A stretch of 64,000 bases of DNA from Cololabis saira (lineage: Eukaryota; Chordata; Actinopteri; Beloniformes; Belonidae), in contig NC_084589.1 in the NCBI RefSeq assembly GCF_033807715.1, positions 55,033,566 to 55,097,565 on the forward strand. Direction: 5' to 3'. The notes under the pieces were generated by a model. That model saw only the letters and a list, made by a program, of their open reading frames with translations, had not been told where the DNA came from and made no database searches. Both the position numbers and the translations under genes were made by a program. Of the stretch, positions 18,401 through 32,387 are shown piece by piece (within the stretch, counting starts at the first letter, position 1; every line of letters begins with the position of its first letter).

Positions 18401-21400
18401 GACTAGAACACCTCAGGACTAGAGAACACCTCAGGACTAGAGAACACCTCAGGACTAGAGAACACCTCAGGACTAGAACACCTCAGGACTAGAGAACACC
18501 TCAGGACTAGAACACCTCAGGACTAGAACACCTCAGGACTAGAGAACACCTCAGGACTAGAGAACACCTCAGGACTAGAACACCTCAGGACTAGAACACC
18601 TCAGGACTAGAACACCTCAGGACTAGAGAACACCTCAGGACTAGAACACCTCAGGACTAGAGAACACCTCAGGACTAGAACACCTCAGGACTAGAACACC
18701 TCAGGACTAGAGAACACCTCAGGACTAGAGAACACCTCAGGACTAGAACACCTCAGGACTAGAGAACACCTCAGGACTAGAACACCTCAGGACTAGAACA
18801 CCTCAGGACTAGAGAACACCTCAGGACTAGAACACCTCAGGACTAGAGAACACCTCAGGACTAGAGAACACCTCAGGACTAGAGAACACCTCAGGACTAG
18901 AACACCTCAGGACTAGAACACCTCAGGACTAGAGAACACCTCAGGACTAGAGAACACCTCAGGACTAGAGAACACCTCAGGACTAGAGAACACCTCAGGA
19001 CTAGAGAACACCTCAGGACTAGAACACCTCAGGACTAGAACACCTCAGGACTAGAACACCTCAGGACTAGAACACCTCAGGACTAGAGAACACCTCAGGA
19101 CTAGAACACCTCAGGACTAGAACACCTCAGGACTAGAGAACACCTCAGGACTAGAGAACACCTCAGGACTAGAGAACACCTCAGGACTAGAGAACACCTC
19201 AGGACTAGAGAACACCTCAGGACTAGAACACCTCAGGACTAGAGAACACCTCAGGACTAGAGAACACCTCAGGACTAGAACACCTCAGGACTAGAGAACA
19301 CCTCAGGACTAGAACACCTCAGGACTAGAGAACACCTCAGGACTAGAACACCTCAGGACTAGAACACCTCAGGACTAGAGAACACCTCAGGACTAGAGAA
19401 CACCTCAGGACTAGAGAACACCTCAGGACTAGAGAACACCTCAGGACTAGAACACCTCAGGACTAGAGAACACCTCAGGACTAGAGAACACCTCAGGACT
19501 AGAGAACACCTCAGGACTAGAGAACACCTCAGGACTAGAGAACACCTCAGGACTAGAGAACACCTCAGGACTAGAGAACACCTCAGGACTAGAGAACACC
19601 TCAGGACTAGAGAACACCTCAGGACTAGAACACCTCAGGACTAGAACACCTCAGGACTAGAGAACACCTCAGGACTAGAGAACACCTCAGGACTAGAGAA
19701 CACCTCAGGACTAGAGAACACCTCAGGACTAGAACACCTCAGGACTAGAGAACACCTCAGGACTAGAGAACACCTCAGGACTAGAGAACACCTCAGGACT
19801 AGAGAACACCTCAGGACTAGAACACCTCAGGACTAGAGAACACCTCAGGACTAGAACACCTCAGGACTAGAACACCTCAGGACTAGAGAACACCTCAGGA
19901 CTAGAGAACACCTCAGGACTAGAACACCTCAGGACTAGAGAACACCTCAGGACTAGAACACCTCAGGACTAGAGAACACCTCAGGACTAGAGAACACCTC
20001 AGGACTAGAGAACACCTCAGGACTAGAACACCTCAGGACTAGAGAACACCTCAGGACTAGAGAACACCTCAGGACTAGAACACCTCAGGACTAGAGAACA
20101 CCTCAGGACTAGAGAACACCTCAGGACTAGAGAACACCTCAGGACTAGAGAACACCTCAGGACTAGAACACCTCAGGACTAGAGAACACCTCAGGACTAG
20201 AACACCTCAGGACTAGAACACCTCAGGACTAGAACACCTCAGGACTAGAGAACACCTCAGGACTAGAGAACACCTCAGGACTAGAGAACACCTCAGGACT
20301 AGAACACCTCAGGACTAGAGAACACCTCAGGACTAGAGAACACCTCAGGACTAGAGAACACCTCAGGACTAGAGAACACCTCAGGACTAGAACACCTCAG
20401 GACTAGAGAACACCTCAGGACTAGAGAACACCTCAGGACTAGAACACCTCAGGACTAGAGAACACCTCAGGACTAGAACACCTCAGGACTAGAGAACACC
20501 TCAGGACTAGAGAACACCTCAGGACTAGAGAACACCTCAGGACTAGAACACCTCAGGACTAGAACACCTCAGGACTAGAACACCTCAGGACTAGAGAACA
20601 CCTCAGGACTAGAGAACACCTCAGGACTAGAACACCTCAGGACTAGAGAACACCTCAGGACTAGAACACCTCAGGACTAGAGAACACCTCAGGACTAGAG
20701 AACACCTCAGGACTAGAGAACACCTCAGGACTAGAACACCTCAGGACTAGAGAACACCTCAGGACTAGAGAACACCTCAGGACTAGAGAACACCTCAGGA
20801 CTAGAACACCTCAGGACTAGAACACCTCAGGACTAGAACACCTCAGGACTAGAGAACACCTCAGGACTAGAACACCTCAGGACTAGAACACCTCAGGACT
20901 AGAGAACACCTCAGGACTAGAACACCTCAGGACTAGAGAACACCTCAGGACTAGAGAACACCTCAGGACTAGAGAACACCTCAGGACTAGAACACCTCAG
21001 GACTAGAGAACACCTCAGGACTAGAGAACACCTCAGGACTAGAGAACACCTCAGGACTAGAGAACACCTCAGGACTAGAGAACACCTCAGGACTAGAACA
21101 CCTCAGGACTAGAGAACACCTCAGGACTAGAGAACACCTCAGGACTAGAACACCTCAGGACTAGAGAACACCTCAGGACTAGAGAACACCTCAGGACTAG
21201 AGAACACCTCAGGACTAGAGAACACCTCAGGACTAGAGAACACCTCAGGACTAGAACACCTCAGGACTAGAACACCTCAGGACTAGAACACCTCAGGACT
21301 AGAACACCTCAGGACTAGAGAACACCTCAGGACTAGAGAACACCTCAGGACTAGAACACCTCAGGACTAGAGAACACCTCAGGACTAGAACACCTCAGGA

Positions 21401-21950
21401 CTAGAACACCTCAGGACTAGAGAACACCTCAGGACTAGAGAACACCTCAGGACTAGAGAACACCTCAGGACTAGAGAACACCTCAGGACTAGAGAACACC
21501 TCAGGACTAGAGAACACCTCAGGACTAGAACACCTCAGGACTAGAACACCTCAGGACTAGAACACCTCAGGACTAGAGAACACCTCAGGACTAGAACACC
21601 TCAGGACTAGAACACCTCAGGACTAGAGAACACCTCAGGACTAGAGAACACCTCAGGACTAGAACACCTCAGGACTAGAACACCTCAGGACTAGAACACC
21701 TCAGGACTAGAGAACACCTCAGGACTAGAGAACACCTCAGGACTAGAACACCTCAGGACTAGAACACCTCAGGACTAGAGAACACCTCAGGACTAGAACA
21801 CCTCAGGACTAGAGAACACCTCAGGACTAGAGAACACCTCAGGACTAGAACACCTCAGGACTAGAGAACACCTCAGGACTAGAGAACACCTCAGGACTAG
21901 AACACCTCAGGACTAGAACACCTCAGGACTAGAACACCTCAGGACTAGAA
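15452..21950. repeat. Array B2: 16/18-bp minisatellite, largest block (6.5 kb)
   Basis: About 380 units that differ almost only in presence or absence of a GA. A run of nineteen consecutive 18-mers lies at about 16,919-17,269. Confidence 0.97.
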
Positions 21951-23082
21951 GTTTTTGCGTGCGTTTTTGCGTGCGTTCGTGCGTTCGTGCGTTTTTGCGT
22001 GCGTTCGTGCGTTTTTGCGTGCGTTTTTTCGTGCGTTTTGCGTGCGTTTTTGCGTTTTTTCGTGCGTTTTGCGTGCGTTTTTCGTGTGTTTTGCGTGCGT
22101 TTTTGCGTTTTTTCGTGCGCTTGTGCGTTTTGCGTGCGTTTTGCGTGCGTTTTGCGTGCGTTTTTGCGTGCGTTTTTTCGTGCGTTCGTGCGTTTTTGCG
22201 TGCGTTCGTGCGTTTTTGCGTGCGTTCGTGCGTTTTAGCGTGCGTTTTTTCGTGCGTTTTGCGTGCGTTTTTTCGTGCGTTTTGCGTGCGTTTTGCGTGC
22301 GTTTTGCGTGCGTTTTTGCGTTTTTTTCGTGCGTTCGTGCGTTTTGCGTGCGTTTTTGCGTGCGTTTTTGCGTTTTTTCGTGCGTTTGTGCGTTTTCCAT
22401 GCGTTTTTGCGTGCGTTTTTGCGTTTTTTCGTGCGTTTTGCGTGCGTTTTTGCGTGCGTTTTTGCGTTTTTTCGTGCGCTTGTGCGTTTTGCGTGCGTTT
22501 TGCGTGCGTTTTGCGTGCTTTTTTGCGTGCGTTTTTGCGTTTTTTCGTGCGTTTTGCGTGCGTTTTTGCGTGCGTTTTTGCGTTTTTTCGTGCGTTCGTG
22601 CGTTTTGCGTGCGTTTTTGCGTGCGTTTTTTCGTGCGTTCGTGCGTTTTTTGTACGTTTTTTCGTGCGTTTTTTCGTACGTTTTTTCGTGCGTTTTTTCG
22701 TACGTTTTTTCGTACGTTTTTTTGTACGTTTTTTCGTACGTTTTTTCGTACGTTTTTTCGAACGTTTTTTCGTACGTTTTTTCGTACGTTTTTTTCGTAC
22801 GTTTTTTTCGTACGTTTTTTCGTACGTTTTTTCGTGCGTTTTTTCGTACTTTTTTTTCGTACGTTTTTTCGTACGTTTTTTCGTACTTTTTTTCGTACGT
22901 TTTTTCGTACGTTTTTTCGTACGTTTTTTCGTACGTTTTTTCGTACGATTTTTCGTACGTTTTTTCATGCGTTTTTTCGTACGTTTTTTCGAACGTTTTT
23001 TCGTACGTTTTTTTCGTACGTTTTTTCGTACGTTTTTTCGTACGTTTTTTCGTACGTTTTTTCGTATGTTTTTTCGTACGTT
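21951..23082. repeat. Array A3: GCG sub-block then TACG sub-block
   Basis: GCGTGCGTTTTTGCG-type units to about 22,650, then GTACGTTTTTTCG-type units. Same left-to-right order as A2. Confidence 0.95.
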
Positions 23083-23679
23083 CCTCAGGACTAGAGAACA
23101 CCTCAGGACTAGAGAACACCTCAGGACTAGAACACCTCAGGACTAGAACACCTCAGGACTAGAACACCTCAGGACTAGAGAACACCTCAGGACTAGAACA
23201 CCTCAGGACTAGAACACCTCAGGACTAGAACACCTCAGGACTAGAGAACACCTCAGGACTAGAGAACACCTCAGGACTAGAACACCTCAGGACTAGAACA
23301 CCTCAGGACTAGAGAACACCTCAGGACTAGAACACCTCAGGACTAGAGAACACCTCAGGACTAGAGAACACCTCAGGACTAGAGAACACCTCAGGACTAG
23401 AACACCTCAGGACTAGAACACCTCAGGACTAGAGAACACCTCAGGACTAGAGAACACCTCAGGACTAGAGAACACCTCAGGACTAGAACACCTCAGGACT
23501 AGAGAACACCTCAGGACTAGAGAACACCTCAGGACTAGAACACCTCAGGACTAGAGAACACCTCAGGACTAGAGAACACCTCAGGACTAGAGAACACCTC
23601 AGGACTAGAGAACACCTCAGGACTAGAGAACACCTCAGGACTAGAGAACACCTCAGGACTAGAACACCTCAGGACTAGG
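23083..23679. repeat. Array B3: 16/18-bp minisatellite
   Basis: About 35 units, no substitutions noticed. Ends GGACTAGGACGCG at the junction with A4, the same junction as B5/A6. Confidence 0.97.
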
Positions 23680-24746
23680 ACGCGTTTTTGCGTGCGTTTT
23701 TTCGTGCGTTTTTGCGTGCGTTCGTGCGTTTTTTGCGTGCGTTCGTGCGTTTTGCGTGCGTTTTTGCGTGCGTTTTTGCGTGCGTTTTTGCGTGCGTTTT
23801 TGCGTGCGTTTTTGCGTGCGTTTTTGCGTGCGTTCGTGCGTTTTGCGTGCGTTTTGCGTGCGTTTTGCGTGCGTTTTTGCGTGCGTTCGTGCGTTTTGCG
23901 TGCGTTTTTCGTGCGTTCGTGCGTTTTGCGTGCGTTCGTGCGTTTTGCGTGCGTTTTTGCGTGCGTTTTTTCGTGTGTTTCTTCGTGCGTTTTGCGTGCG
24001 TTTTTTCGTGCCTTTTGCGTGCGTTTTTGCGTGCGTTTATTCGTGCGTTTTTTCGTGCGTTTTGCGTGCGTTTTTTCGTGTGTTTTGCGTGCGTTTGTGC
24101 GTTTTTGCGTGCGTTTTTGCGTGCGTTTTTTCGTGCGTTTCTGCGTTTTTGCATTTTTCGTGCATTCGTGCGTTTTGCGTGCGTTTTTGCGTGCGTTTTT
24201 GCGTTTTTTCGTGCGTTCGTGCGTTTTTTGTACGTATTTTGTACGTTTTTTCGTGCGTTTTTTCGTACGTTTTTTCATACGTTTTTTCGTGTGTTTTTTC
24301 GTACGTTTTTTCGTACGTTTTTTTCGTGCGTTTTTTCGTACGTTTTTTCGTACGTTTTTTCGTACGTTTTTTTGGTGCGTTTTTTCGTATGTTTTTTCGT
24401 GCATTTTTTTGTATGTTTTTTCGTACGTTTTTTCGTACGTTTTTTCGTACGTTTTTTTGTACGTTTTTTCGTACATTTTTCCGTACGTTTTTTCGTACGT
24501 TTTTTTCGTACGTTTTTTCACATGTTTTTTCGTACGTTTTTTCTTACGTTTTTTCGTATGTTTTTTCGTACGTTTTTTCGTACGTTTTTTCGTACGTTTT
24601 TTCGTACATTTTTTCATACGTTTTTTTGTACGTTTTTTCGTACGTTTTTTCGAACGTTTTTCGTACGTTTTTTCGTACGTTTTTTTCGTACGTTTTTTCG
24701 TACGTTTTTTCGTACGTTTTTTCGTACGTTTTTTCATACGTTTTTC
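23680..24746. repeat. Array A4: GCG sub-block then TACG sub-block
   Basis: Switch at about 24,228. Ends GTTTTTCGAGAACACC, a junction repeated at the ends of A5, A6 and A7. Confidence 0.95.
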
Positions 24747-25844
24747 GAGAACACCTCAGGACTAGAGAACACCTCAGGACTAGAGAACACCTCAGGACTA
24801 GAGAACACCTCAGGACTAGAACACCTCAGGACTAGAGAACACCTCAGGACTAGAGAACACCTCAGGACTAGAGAACACCTCAGGACTAGAGAACACCTCA
24901 GGACTAGAGAACACCTCAGGACTAGAACACCTCAGGACTAGAACACCTCAGGACTAGAACACCTCAGGACTAGAGAACACCTCAGGACTAGAACACCTCA
25001 GGACTAGAGAACACCTCAGGACTAGAGAACACCTCAGGACTAGAGAACACCTCAGGACTAGAACACCTCAGGACTAGAACACCTCAGGACTAGAGAACAC
25101 CTCAGGACTAGAGAACACCTCAGGACTAGAGAACACCTCAGGACTAGAACACCTCAGGACTAGAGAACACCTCAGGACTAGAGAACACCTCAGGACTAGA
25201 GAACACCTCAGGACTAGAGAACACCTCAGGACTAGAACACCTCAGGACTAGAGAACACCTCAGGACTAGAGAACACCTCAGGACTAGAGAACACCTCAGG
25301 ACTAGAGAACACCTCAGGACTAGAGAACACCTCAGGACTAGAGAACACCTCAGGACTAGAGAACACCTCAGGACTAGAGAACACCTCAGGACTAGAACAC
25401 CTCAGGACTAGAACACCTCAGGACTAGAACACCTCAGGACTAGAGAACACCTCAGGACTAGAGAACACCTCAGGACTAGAACACCTCAGGACTAGAGAAC
25501 ACCTCAGGACTAGAACACCTCAGGACTAGAACACCTCAGGACTAGAGAACACCTCAGGACTAGAGAACACCTCAGGACTAGAACACCTCAGGACTAGAAC
25601 ACCTCAGGACTAGAGAACACCTCAGGACTAGAACACCTCAGGACTAGAGAACACCTCAGGACTAGAGAACACCTCAGGACTAGAACACCTCAGGACTAGA
25701 GAACACCTCAGGACTAGAGAACACCTCAGGACTAGAGAACACCTCAGGACTAGAGAACACCTCAGGACTAGAACACCTCAGGACTAGAGAACACCTCAGG
25801 ACTAGAGAACACCTCAGGACTAGAGAACACCTCAGGACTAGAAC
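24747..25844. repeat. Array B4: 16/18-bp minisatellite
   Basis: About 64 units of ACACCTCAGGACTAGA with or without GA. Confidence 0.97.
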
Positions 25845-26930
25845 ACGTTTTGCGTGCGTTTTTTCGTGCCTTTTGCGTGCGTTTTTGCGTGCGTTTTTTG
25901 TACGTTTTTTGCAAAAAAATGCAAAAACGTACGAAAGTACGTTTTTTCTGACGTTTTTTCGTGTGTTTTGCATGCGTTTGTGCGTTTTGCGTGCGTTTTT
26001 GCGTTTTTTCGTGCGTTTTGCGTGCCTTTTTGCGTTTTTTCGGACGTTTTTTCGTGCGTTTTTTCGTGCGTTTTGCGTGCGTTTTTTCGTGTGTTTTGCG
26101 TGCCTTTGTGCGTTTTGCGTGCGTTTTTGCGTGCGTTCTTGCGTTTTTTCGTGCGTTCGTGCATTTTGCGTGCGTTTGTGCGTTTTTTGTACGTTTTCTC
26201 GTGCGTTTTTTCGTACGTTTTTTCGTGCGTTTTTTCGTAGGTTTTTTTGTAAGTTTTTTCGTAGGTTTTTTCGTGCGTTTTTTCGTACGTTTTTCCGTAC
26301 GTTTTTCCGCACGTTTTTTCGTACGTTTTTTCGTACGTTTTTTCGTACGTTTTTTCGTACGTTTTTTCGTATGTTTTTTCATACGTTTTTTTCGTACATT
26401 TTTCCAAACGTTTTTTCGTACGTTTTTTTGTACGTTTTTTCGTACGTTTTTTCGTACGTTTTTCCGTACGTTTTTTCGTACGTTTTTTCGTACGTTTTTT
26501 CATGTTTTTTCGTACGTTTTTTCGTACGTTTTTTCGTACGTTTTTTCGTACGTTTTTTTGGACGTTTTTTCGTACGTTTTTTCGTACGTTTTTTCGTACG
26601 TTTTTTCGTATGTTTTTTTGTACGTTTTTTCGTACATTTTTCCATACGTTTTTTCGTACGTTTTTTCGTGCGTTTTTTCGTAGGTTTTTTTGTAAGTTTT
26701 TTCGTAGGTTTTTTCGTGCGTTTTTTCGTACGTTTTTCCGTACGTTTTTCCGCACGTTTTTTCGTACGTTTTTTCGTACGTTTTTTCGTACGTTTTTTCG
26801 TACGTTTTTTCGTACGTTTTTTCGTACGTTTGTTCGTACGTTTTTTCGTACGTTTGTTCGTACGTTTTTTCGTACGTTTTTTCGTACGTTTTTTCGTACA
26901 TTTTTTCGTACATTTTTTCGTACGTTTTTC
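25845..26930. repeat. Array A5 with a small hairpin insert
   Basis: GCG sub-block to about 26,190, then TACG sub-block. At about 25,900-25,945 TTTTTTGCAAAAAAATGC and AAAACGTACGAAAGTACG break the pattern and form a hairpin. A longer segment near 26,220-26,310 recurs near 26,660-26,760 (GTAGGTTTTTTTGTAAG), an internal duplication. Confidence 0.93.
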
Positions 26931-28484
26931 GAGAACACCTCAGGACTAGAACACCTCAGGACTAGAGAACACCTCAGGACTAGAACACCTCAGGACTAGA
27001 GAACACCTCAGGACTAGAACACCTCAGGACTAGAGAACACCTCAGGACTAGAGAACACCTCAGGACTAGAACACCTCAGGACTAGAACACCTCAGGACTA
27101 GAACACCTCAGGACTAGAGAACACCTCAGGACTAGAACACCTCAGGACTAGAACACCTCAGGACTAGAGAACACCTCAGGACTAGAGAACACCTCAGGAC
27201 TAGAGAACACCTCAGGACTAGAGAACACCTCAGGACTAGAGAACACCTCAGGACTAGAACACCTCAGGACTAGAGAACACCTCAGGACTAGAACACCTCA
27301 GGACTAGAACACCTCAGGACTAGAGAACACCTCAGGACTAGAGAACACCTCAGGACTAGAGAACACTTCAGGAGTAGAGAACACCTCAGGACTAGAGAAC
27401 ACCTCAGGACTAGAGAACACCTCAGGACTAGAACACCTCAGGACTAGAACACCTCAGGACTAGAGAACACCTCAGGACTAGAGAACACCTCAGGACTAGA
27501 ACACCTCAGGACTAGAACACCTCAGGACTAGAGAACACCTCAGGACTAGAACACCTCAGGACTAGAGAACACCTCAGGACTAGAGAACACCTCAGGACTA
27601 GAGAACACCTCAGGACTAGAACACCTCAGGACTAGAGAACACCTCAGGACTAGAACACCTCAGGACTAGAGAACACCTCAGGACTAGAGAACACCTCAGG
27701 ACTAGAGAACACCTCAGGACTAGAGAACACCTCAGGACTAGAGAACACCTCAGGACTAGAGAACACCTCAGGACTAGAACACCTCAGGACTAGAGAACAC
27801 CTCAGGACTAGAGAACACCTCAGGACTAGAGAACACCTCAGGACTAGAACACCTCAGGACTAGAACACCTCAGGACTAGAACACCTCAGGACTAGAGAAC
27901 ACCTCAGGACTAGAGAACACCTCAGGACTAGAGAACACCTCAGGACTAGAACACCTCAGGACTAGAGAACACCTCAGGACTAGAGAACACCTCAGGACTA
28001 GAGAACACCTCAGGACTAGAACACCTCAGGACTAGAACACCTCAGGACTAGAACACCTCAGGACTAGAACACCTCAGGACTAGAGAACACCTCAGGACTA
28101 GAGAACACCTCAGGACTAGAACACCTCAGGACTAGAACACCTCAGGACTAGAACACCTCAGGACTAGAGAACACCTCAGGACTAGAGAACACCTCAGGAC
28201 TAGAGAACACCTCAGGACTAGAGAACACCTCAGGACTAGAACACCTCAGGACTAGAGAACACCTCAGGACTAGAACACCTCAGGACTAGAGAACACCTCA
28301 GGACTAGAACACCTCAGGACTAGAGAACACCTCAGGACTAGAGAACACCTCAGGACTAGAGAACACCTCAGGACTAGAGAACACCTCAGGACTAGAGAAC
28401 ACCTCAGGACTAGAGAACACCTCAGGACTAGAACACCTCAGGACTAGAGAACACCTCAGGACTAGAGAACACCTCAGGACTAGG
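26931..28484. repeat. Array B5: 16/18-bp minisatellite
   Basis: About 90 units. One unit at about 27,362-27,378 carries two changes (CACTTC and GGAGTAG). Confidence 0.97.
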
Positions 28485-29673
28485 ACGCGTTTTTGCGTGC
28501 GTTTTTTCGTGCGTTTTTTCGTGTGTTTCTTCGTGCGTTTTTGCGTGCGTTCGTGCGTTTTGCGTGCGTTTTTCGTGCGTTCGTGCGTTTTTGCGTGCGT
28601 TTTTGCGTGCGTTCGTGCGTTTTGCGTGCGTTTTGCGTGCGTTTTTCGTGCGTTCGTGCGTTTTTCGTGCGTTCGTGCGTTTTGCGTGCGTTTTTCGTGC
28701 GTTCGTGCGTTTTTGCGTGCGTTTTTGCGTGCGTTCGTGCGTTTTGCGTGCGTTTTGCGTGCGTTTTTCGTGCGTTCGTGCGTTTTGCGTGCGTTCGTGC
28801 GTTTTTGCGTGCGTTTTTTCGTGTGTTTCTTCGTGCGTTTTGCGTTCGTTTTTTCGTGCCTTTTGCGTGCGTTTTTGCGTGCGTTTTTTCGTGTGTTTTT
28901 GCGTGCGTTTGTGCGTTTTTGCGTGCGTTTTTGCGTTTTTTCGTGCGTTCGTGCGTTTTGCGTGCGTTTTTTCATGCGTTTGTGCGTTTTGCGTGCGTTT
29001 TGCGTGCGTTTTTGCGTGCGTTTTTGCGTGTGTTTTTGCGTTTTTTCGTGCGTTTTTTGTACGTTTTTTCGTGCGTTTTTTCGTACGTTTTTTCGTGCGT
29101 TTTTTCGTACGTTTTTTCGTGCGTTTTTTCGTGCGTTTTTTCGTACGTTTTTTCGTGCGTTTTTTCGTACGTTTTTTTGTATGTTTTTTCGTACGTTTTT
29201 TCGTACATTTTTCCGAACGTTTTTTCGTATGTTTTTTCGTACGTTTTTTTCGAACGTTTTTTCGTACGTTTTTTCGTACGTTTTTTTCGTACGTTTTTTT
29301 CGTACGTTTTTTCTTACGTTTTTTCGTACTTTTTTTCGTACGTTTTTTCGTGCGTTTTTTCGTGCATTTTTTTGTATGTTTTTTCGTACGTTTTTTCGTA
29401 CGTTTTTTCGTATGTTTTTTGTACGTTTTTTCGTACATTTTTCCGTACATTTTTTCGTACGTTTTTTCGTACGTTTTTTCGTACGTTTTTTTCGTACGTT
29501 TTTTCACATGTTTTTTCGTACGTTTTTTCGTACATTTTTCCATACGTTTTTTTGTACGTTTTTTCGTACGTTTTTTCGAACGTTTTTTCGTACGTTTTTT
29601 CGTACGTTTTTTTCGTACGTTTTTTCGTACGTTTTTTCGTACGTTTTTTCGTACGTTTTTTCATACGTTTTTC
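28485..29673. repeat. Array A6: GCG sub-block then TACG sub-block
   Basis: Switch at about 29,050. The right part shares runs of variant units with A4 (for example TTTTTTCACATGTTTTTTCG), showing common descent by block duplication. Confidence 0.95.
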
Positions 29674-30823
29674 GAGAACACCTCAGGACTAGAGAACACC
29701 TCAGGACTAGAGAACACCTCAGGACTAGAACACCTCAGGACTAGAGAACACCTCAGGACTAGAACACCTCAGGACTAGAGAACACCTCAGGACTAGAACA
29801 CCTCAGGACTAGAACACCTCAGGACTAGAGAACACCTCAGGACTAGAGAACACCTCAGGACTAGAACACCTCAGGACTAGAACACCTCAGGACTAGAACA
29901 CCTCAGGACTAGAACACCTCAGGACTAGAGAACACCTCAGGACTAGAGAACACCTCAGGACTAGAGAACACCTCAGGACTAGAACACCTCAGGACTAGAA
30001 CACCTCAGGACTAGAGAACACCTCAGGACTAGAGAACACCTCAGGACTAGAGAACACCTCAGGACTAGAACACCTCAGGACTAGAACACCTCAGGACTAG
30101 AGAACACCTCAGGACTAGAACACCTCAGGACTAGAGAACACCTCAGGACTAGAGAACACCTCAGGACTAGAGAACACCTCAGGACTAGAGAACACCTCAG
30201 GACTAGAGAACACCTCAGGACTAGAGAACACCTCAGGACTAGAGAACACCTCAGGACTAGAACACCTCAGGACTAGAGAACACCTCAGGACTAGAACACC
30301 TCAGGACTAGAGAACACCTCAGGACTAGAGAACACCTCAGGACTAGAGAACACCTCAGGACTAGAACACCTCAGGACTAGAGAACACCTCAGGACTAGAA
30401 CACCTCAGGACTAGAGAACACCTCAGGACTAGAGAACACCTCAGGACTAGAGAACACCTCAGGACTAGAGAACACCTCAGGACTAGAGAACACCTCAGGA
30501 CTAGAACACCTCAGGACTAGAGAACACCTCAGGACTAGAGAACACCTCAGGACTAGAGAACACCTCAGGACTAGAGAACACCTCAGGACTAGAACACCTC
30601 AGGACTAGAGAACACCTCAGGACTAGAACACCTCAGGACTAGAGAACACCTCAGGACTAGAGAACACCTCAGGACTAGAGAACACCTCAGGACTAGAGAA
30701 CACCTCAGGACTAGAGAACACCTCAGGACTAGAGAACACCTCAGGACTAGAGAACACCTCAGGACTAGAGAACACCTCAGGACTAGAACACCTCAGGACT
30801 AGAGAACACCTCAGGACTAGAAC
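29674..30823. repeat. Array B6: 16/18-bp minisatellite
   Basis: About 67 units, ending GGACTAGAACACG at the junction with A7. Confidence 0.97.
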
Positions 30824-32387
30824 ACGTTTTTGCGTGCGTTCGTGCGTTTTGCGTGCGTTTTTGCGTGCGTTTTTTCGTGTGTTTCTTCGTGCGTTTTGCA
30901 TGCGTTTTTTCGTGCGTTTTTTCGTGCGTTTTTTTGTATGTTTTTCGCAAAAAAAAACGTACGAAAGTACGTTTTTTCGGACGTTTTTTCGTGCGTTTTG
31001 CGTGCGTTTTTGCGTGCGTCTTTGCGTTTTTGCGTGCGTTCGTCCGTTTTTTGTACGTTTTTTCGTACGATTTTTCGTACGCGTTTGTGCGTTTTGCGTG
31101 CGTTCTTGCGTGCGTTTTTTCGTGCGTTTGTGCGTTTTTGCGTGCGTTTTTGCGTGCGTTTTTGCGTGCGTTTTTGCGTGCGTTTTTGCGTTTTTTCGTG
31201 CGTTTTTTCGTGCGTTCGTGCGTTTTGCGTGCGTTCGTGCGTTTTGCGTGCGCTCGTGCGTTTTTATTTTTTGTTTTTTCGTATGTTTTTTCGTACGATT
31301 TTTCGTACGTTTTATCGTGCGTTTTTTCGTAGGTTTTTTCGTAGGTTTTTACGTAGGTTTTTTCGTGCGTTTTTTCGCGCCGTTTTTTTGTGCGTTTTTT
31401 CGTACGTTTTTTCGTACGTTTTTCGTACGTTTTTTTATACGTTTTTTCGTACGTTTTTTCGTATGTTTTTTCGTACGTTTTTTCATACATTTTTCCGTAC
31501 GTTTTTTCGTCCGTTTTTTCGTGCGTTTTTTCGTACGTTTTTTCGTACGTTTTTTTCGTACGGTTTTTTCGTACGTTTTTTCGTACGTTTTTTCGTACTT
31601 TTTTTCGTACGTTTTTTCGCACGTTTTTTCGTGCATTTTTTTGTATGTTTTTTCGTACGTTTTTTCGTACGTTTTTTCGTATGTTTTTTCGTACGTTTTT
31701 CCGAACGTTTTTTCGTACGTTTTTTCGAACGTTTTTGCGTGCGTTTTTGCGTGCGTTTTTGCGTGCGTTCTTGCGTTTTTTCGTGCGTTCGTGCGTTTTG
31801 CGTGCGTTTTTGCGTGCGTTTTTGCGTGCGTTTTTGCGTGTGTTTTTGCGTGTGTTTTTGCGTTTTTTCGTGCGTTTTTTGTACATTTTTTCGTGCGTTT
31901 TTTCGTACGTTTTTTCGTGCGTTTTTTCGTACGTTTTTTTGTACGTTTTTTCGTGCGTTTTTTCGTAAGTTTTTTCGTGCGTTTTTTCGTACGTTTTTTT
32001 GTATGTTTTTTCGTACGTTTTTTCGTGCATTTTTTTGTATGTTTTTCGTACGTTTTTTCGTACGTTTTTTCGTATGTTTTTTTGTACGTTTTTTCGTACA
32101 TTTTTCCGAACGTTTTTTCGTACGTTTTTTCGTACGTTTTTTCGAACGTTTTTTCGTACGTTTTTTCGTACGTTTTTTTCGTACGTTTTTTTCGTACGTT
32201 TTTTTCGTACGTTTTTTCTTACGTTTTTTCGTACTTTTTTCCGTACGTTTTTTCGTACGTTTTTTCGTACGTTTTTTCGTACGTTTTTTCGTACGTTTTT
32301 CCGAACGTTTTTTCGTACGTTTTTTTCGTACGTTTTTTTCGTACCTTTTTTCGTACCTTTTTTCGTACATTTTTTCGTACGTTTTTC
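30824..32387. repeat. Array A7: three GCG/TACG cycles and hairpin insert
   Basis: Contains GCG-TACG order repeated about three times (switches near 30,950, 31,265 and 31,880), as if several A blocks fused after loss of the B arrays between them. A CGCAAAAAAAAACGTACG hairpin near 30,945-30,970 matches the insert in A5. Confidence 0.93.
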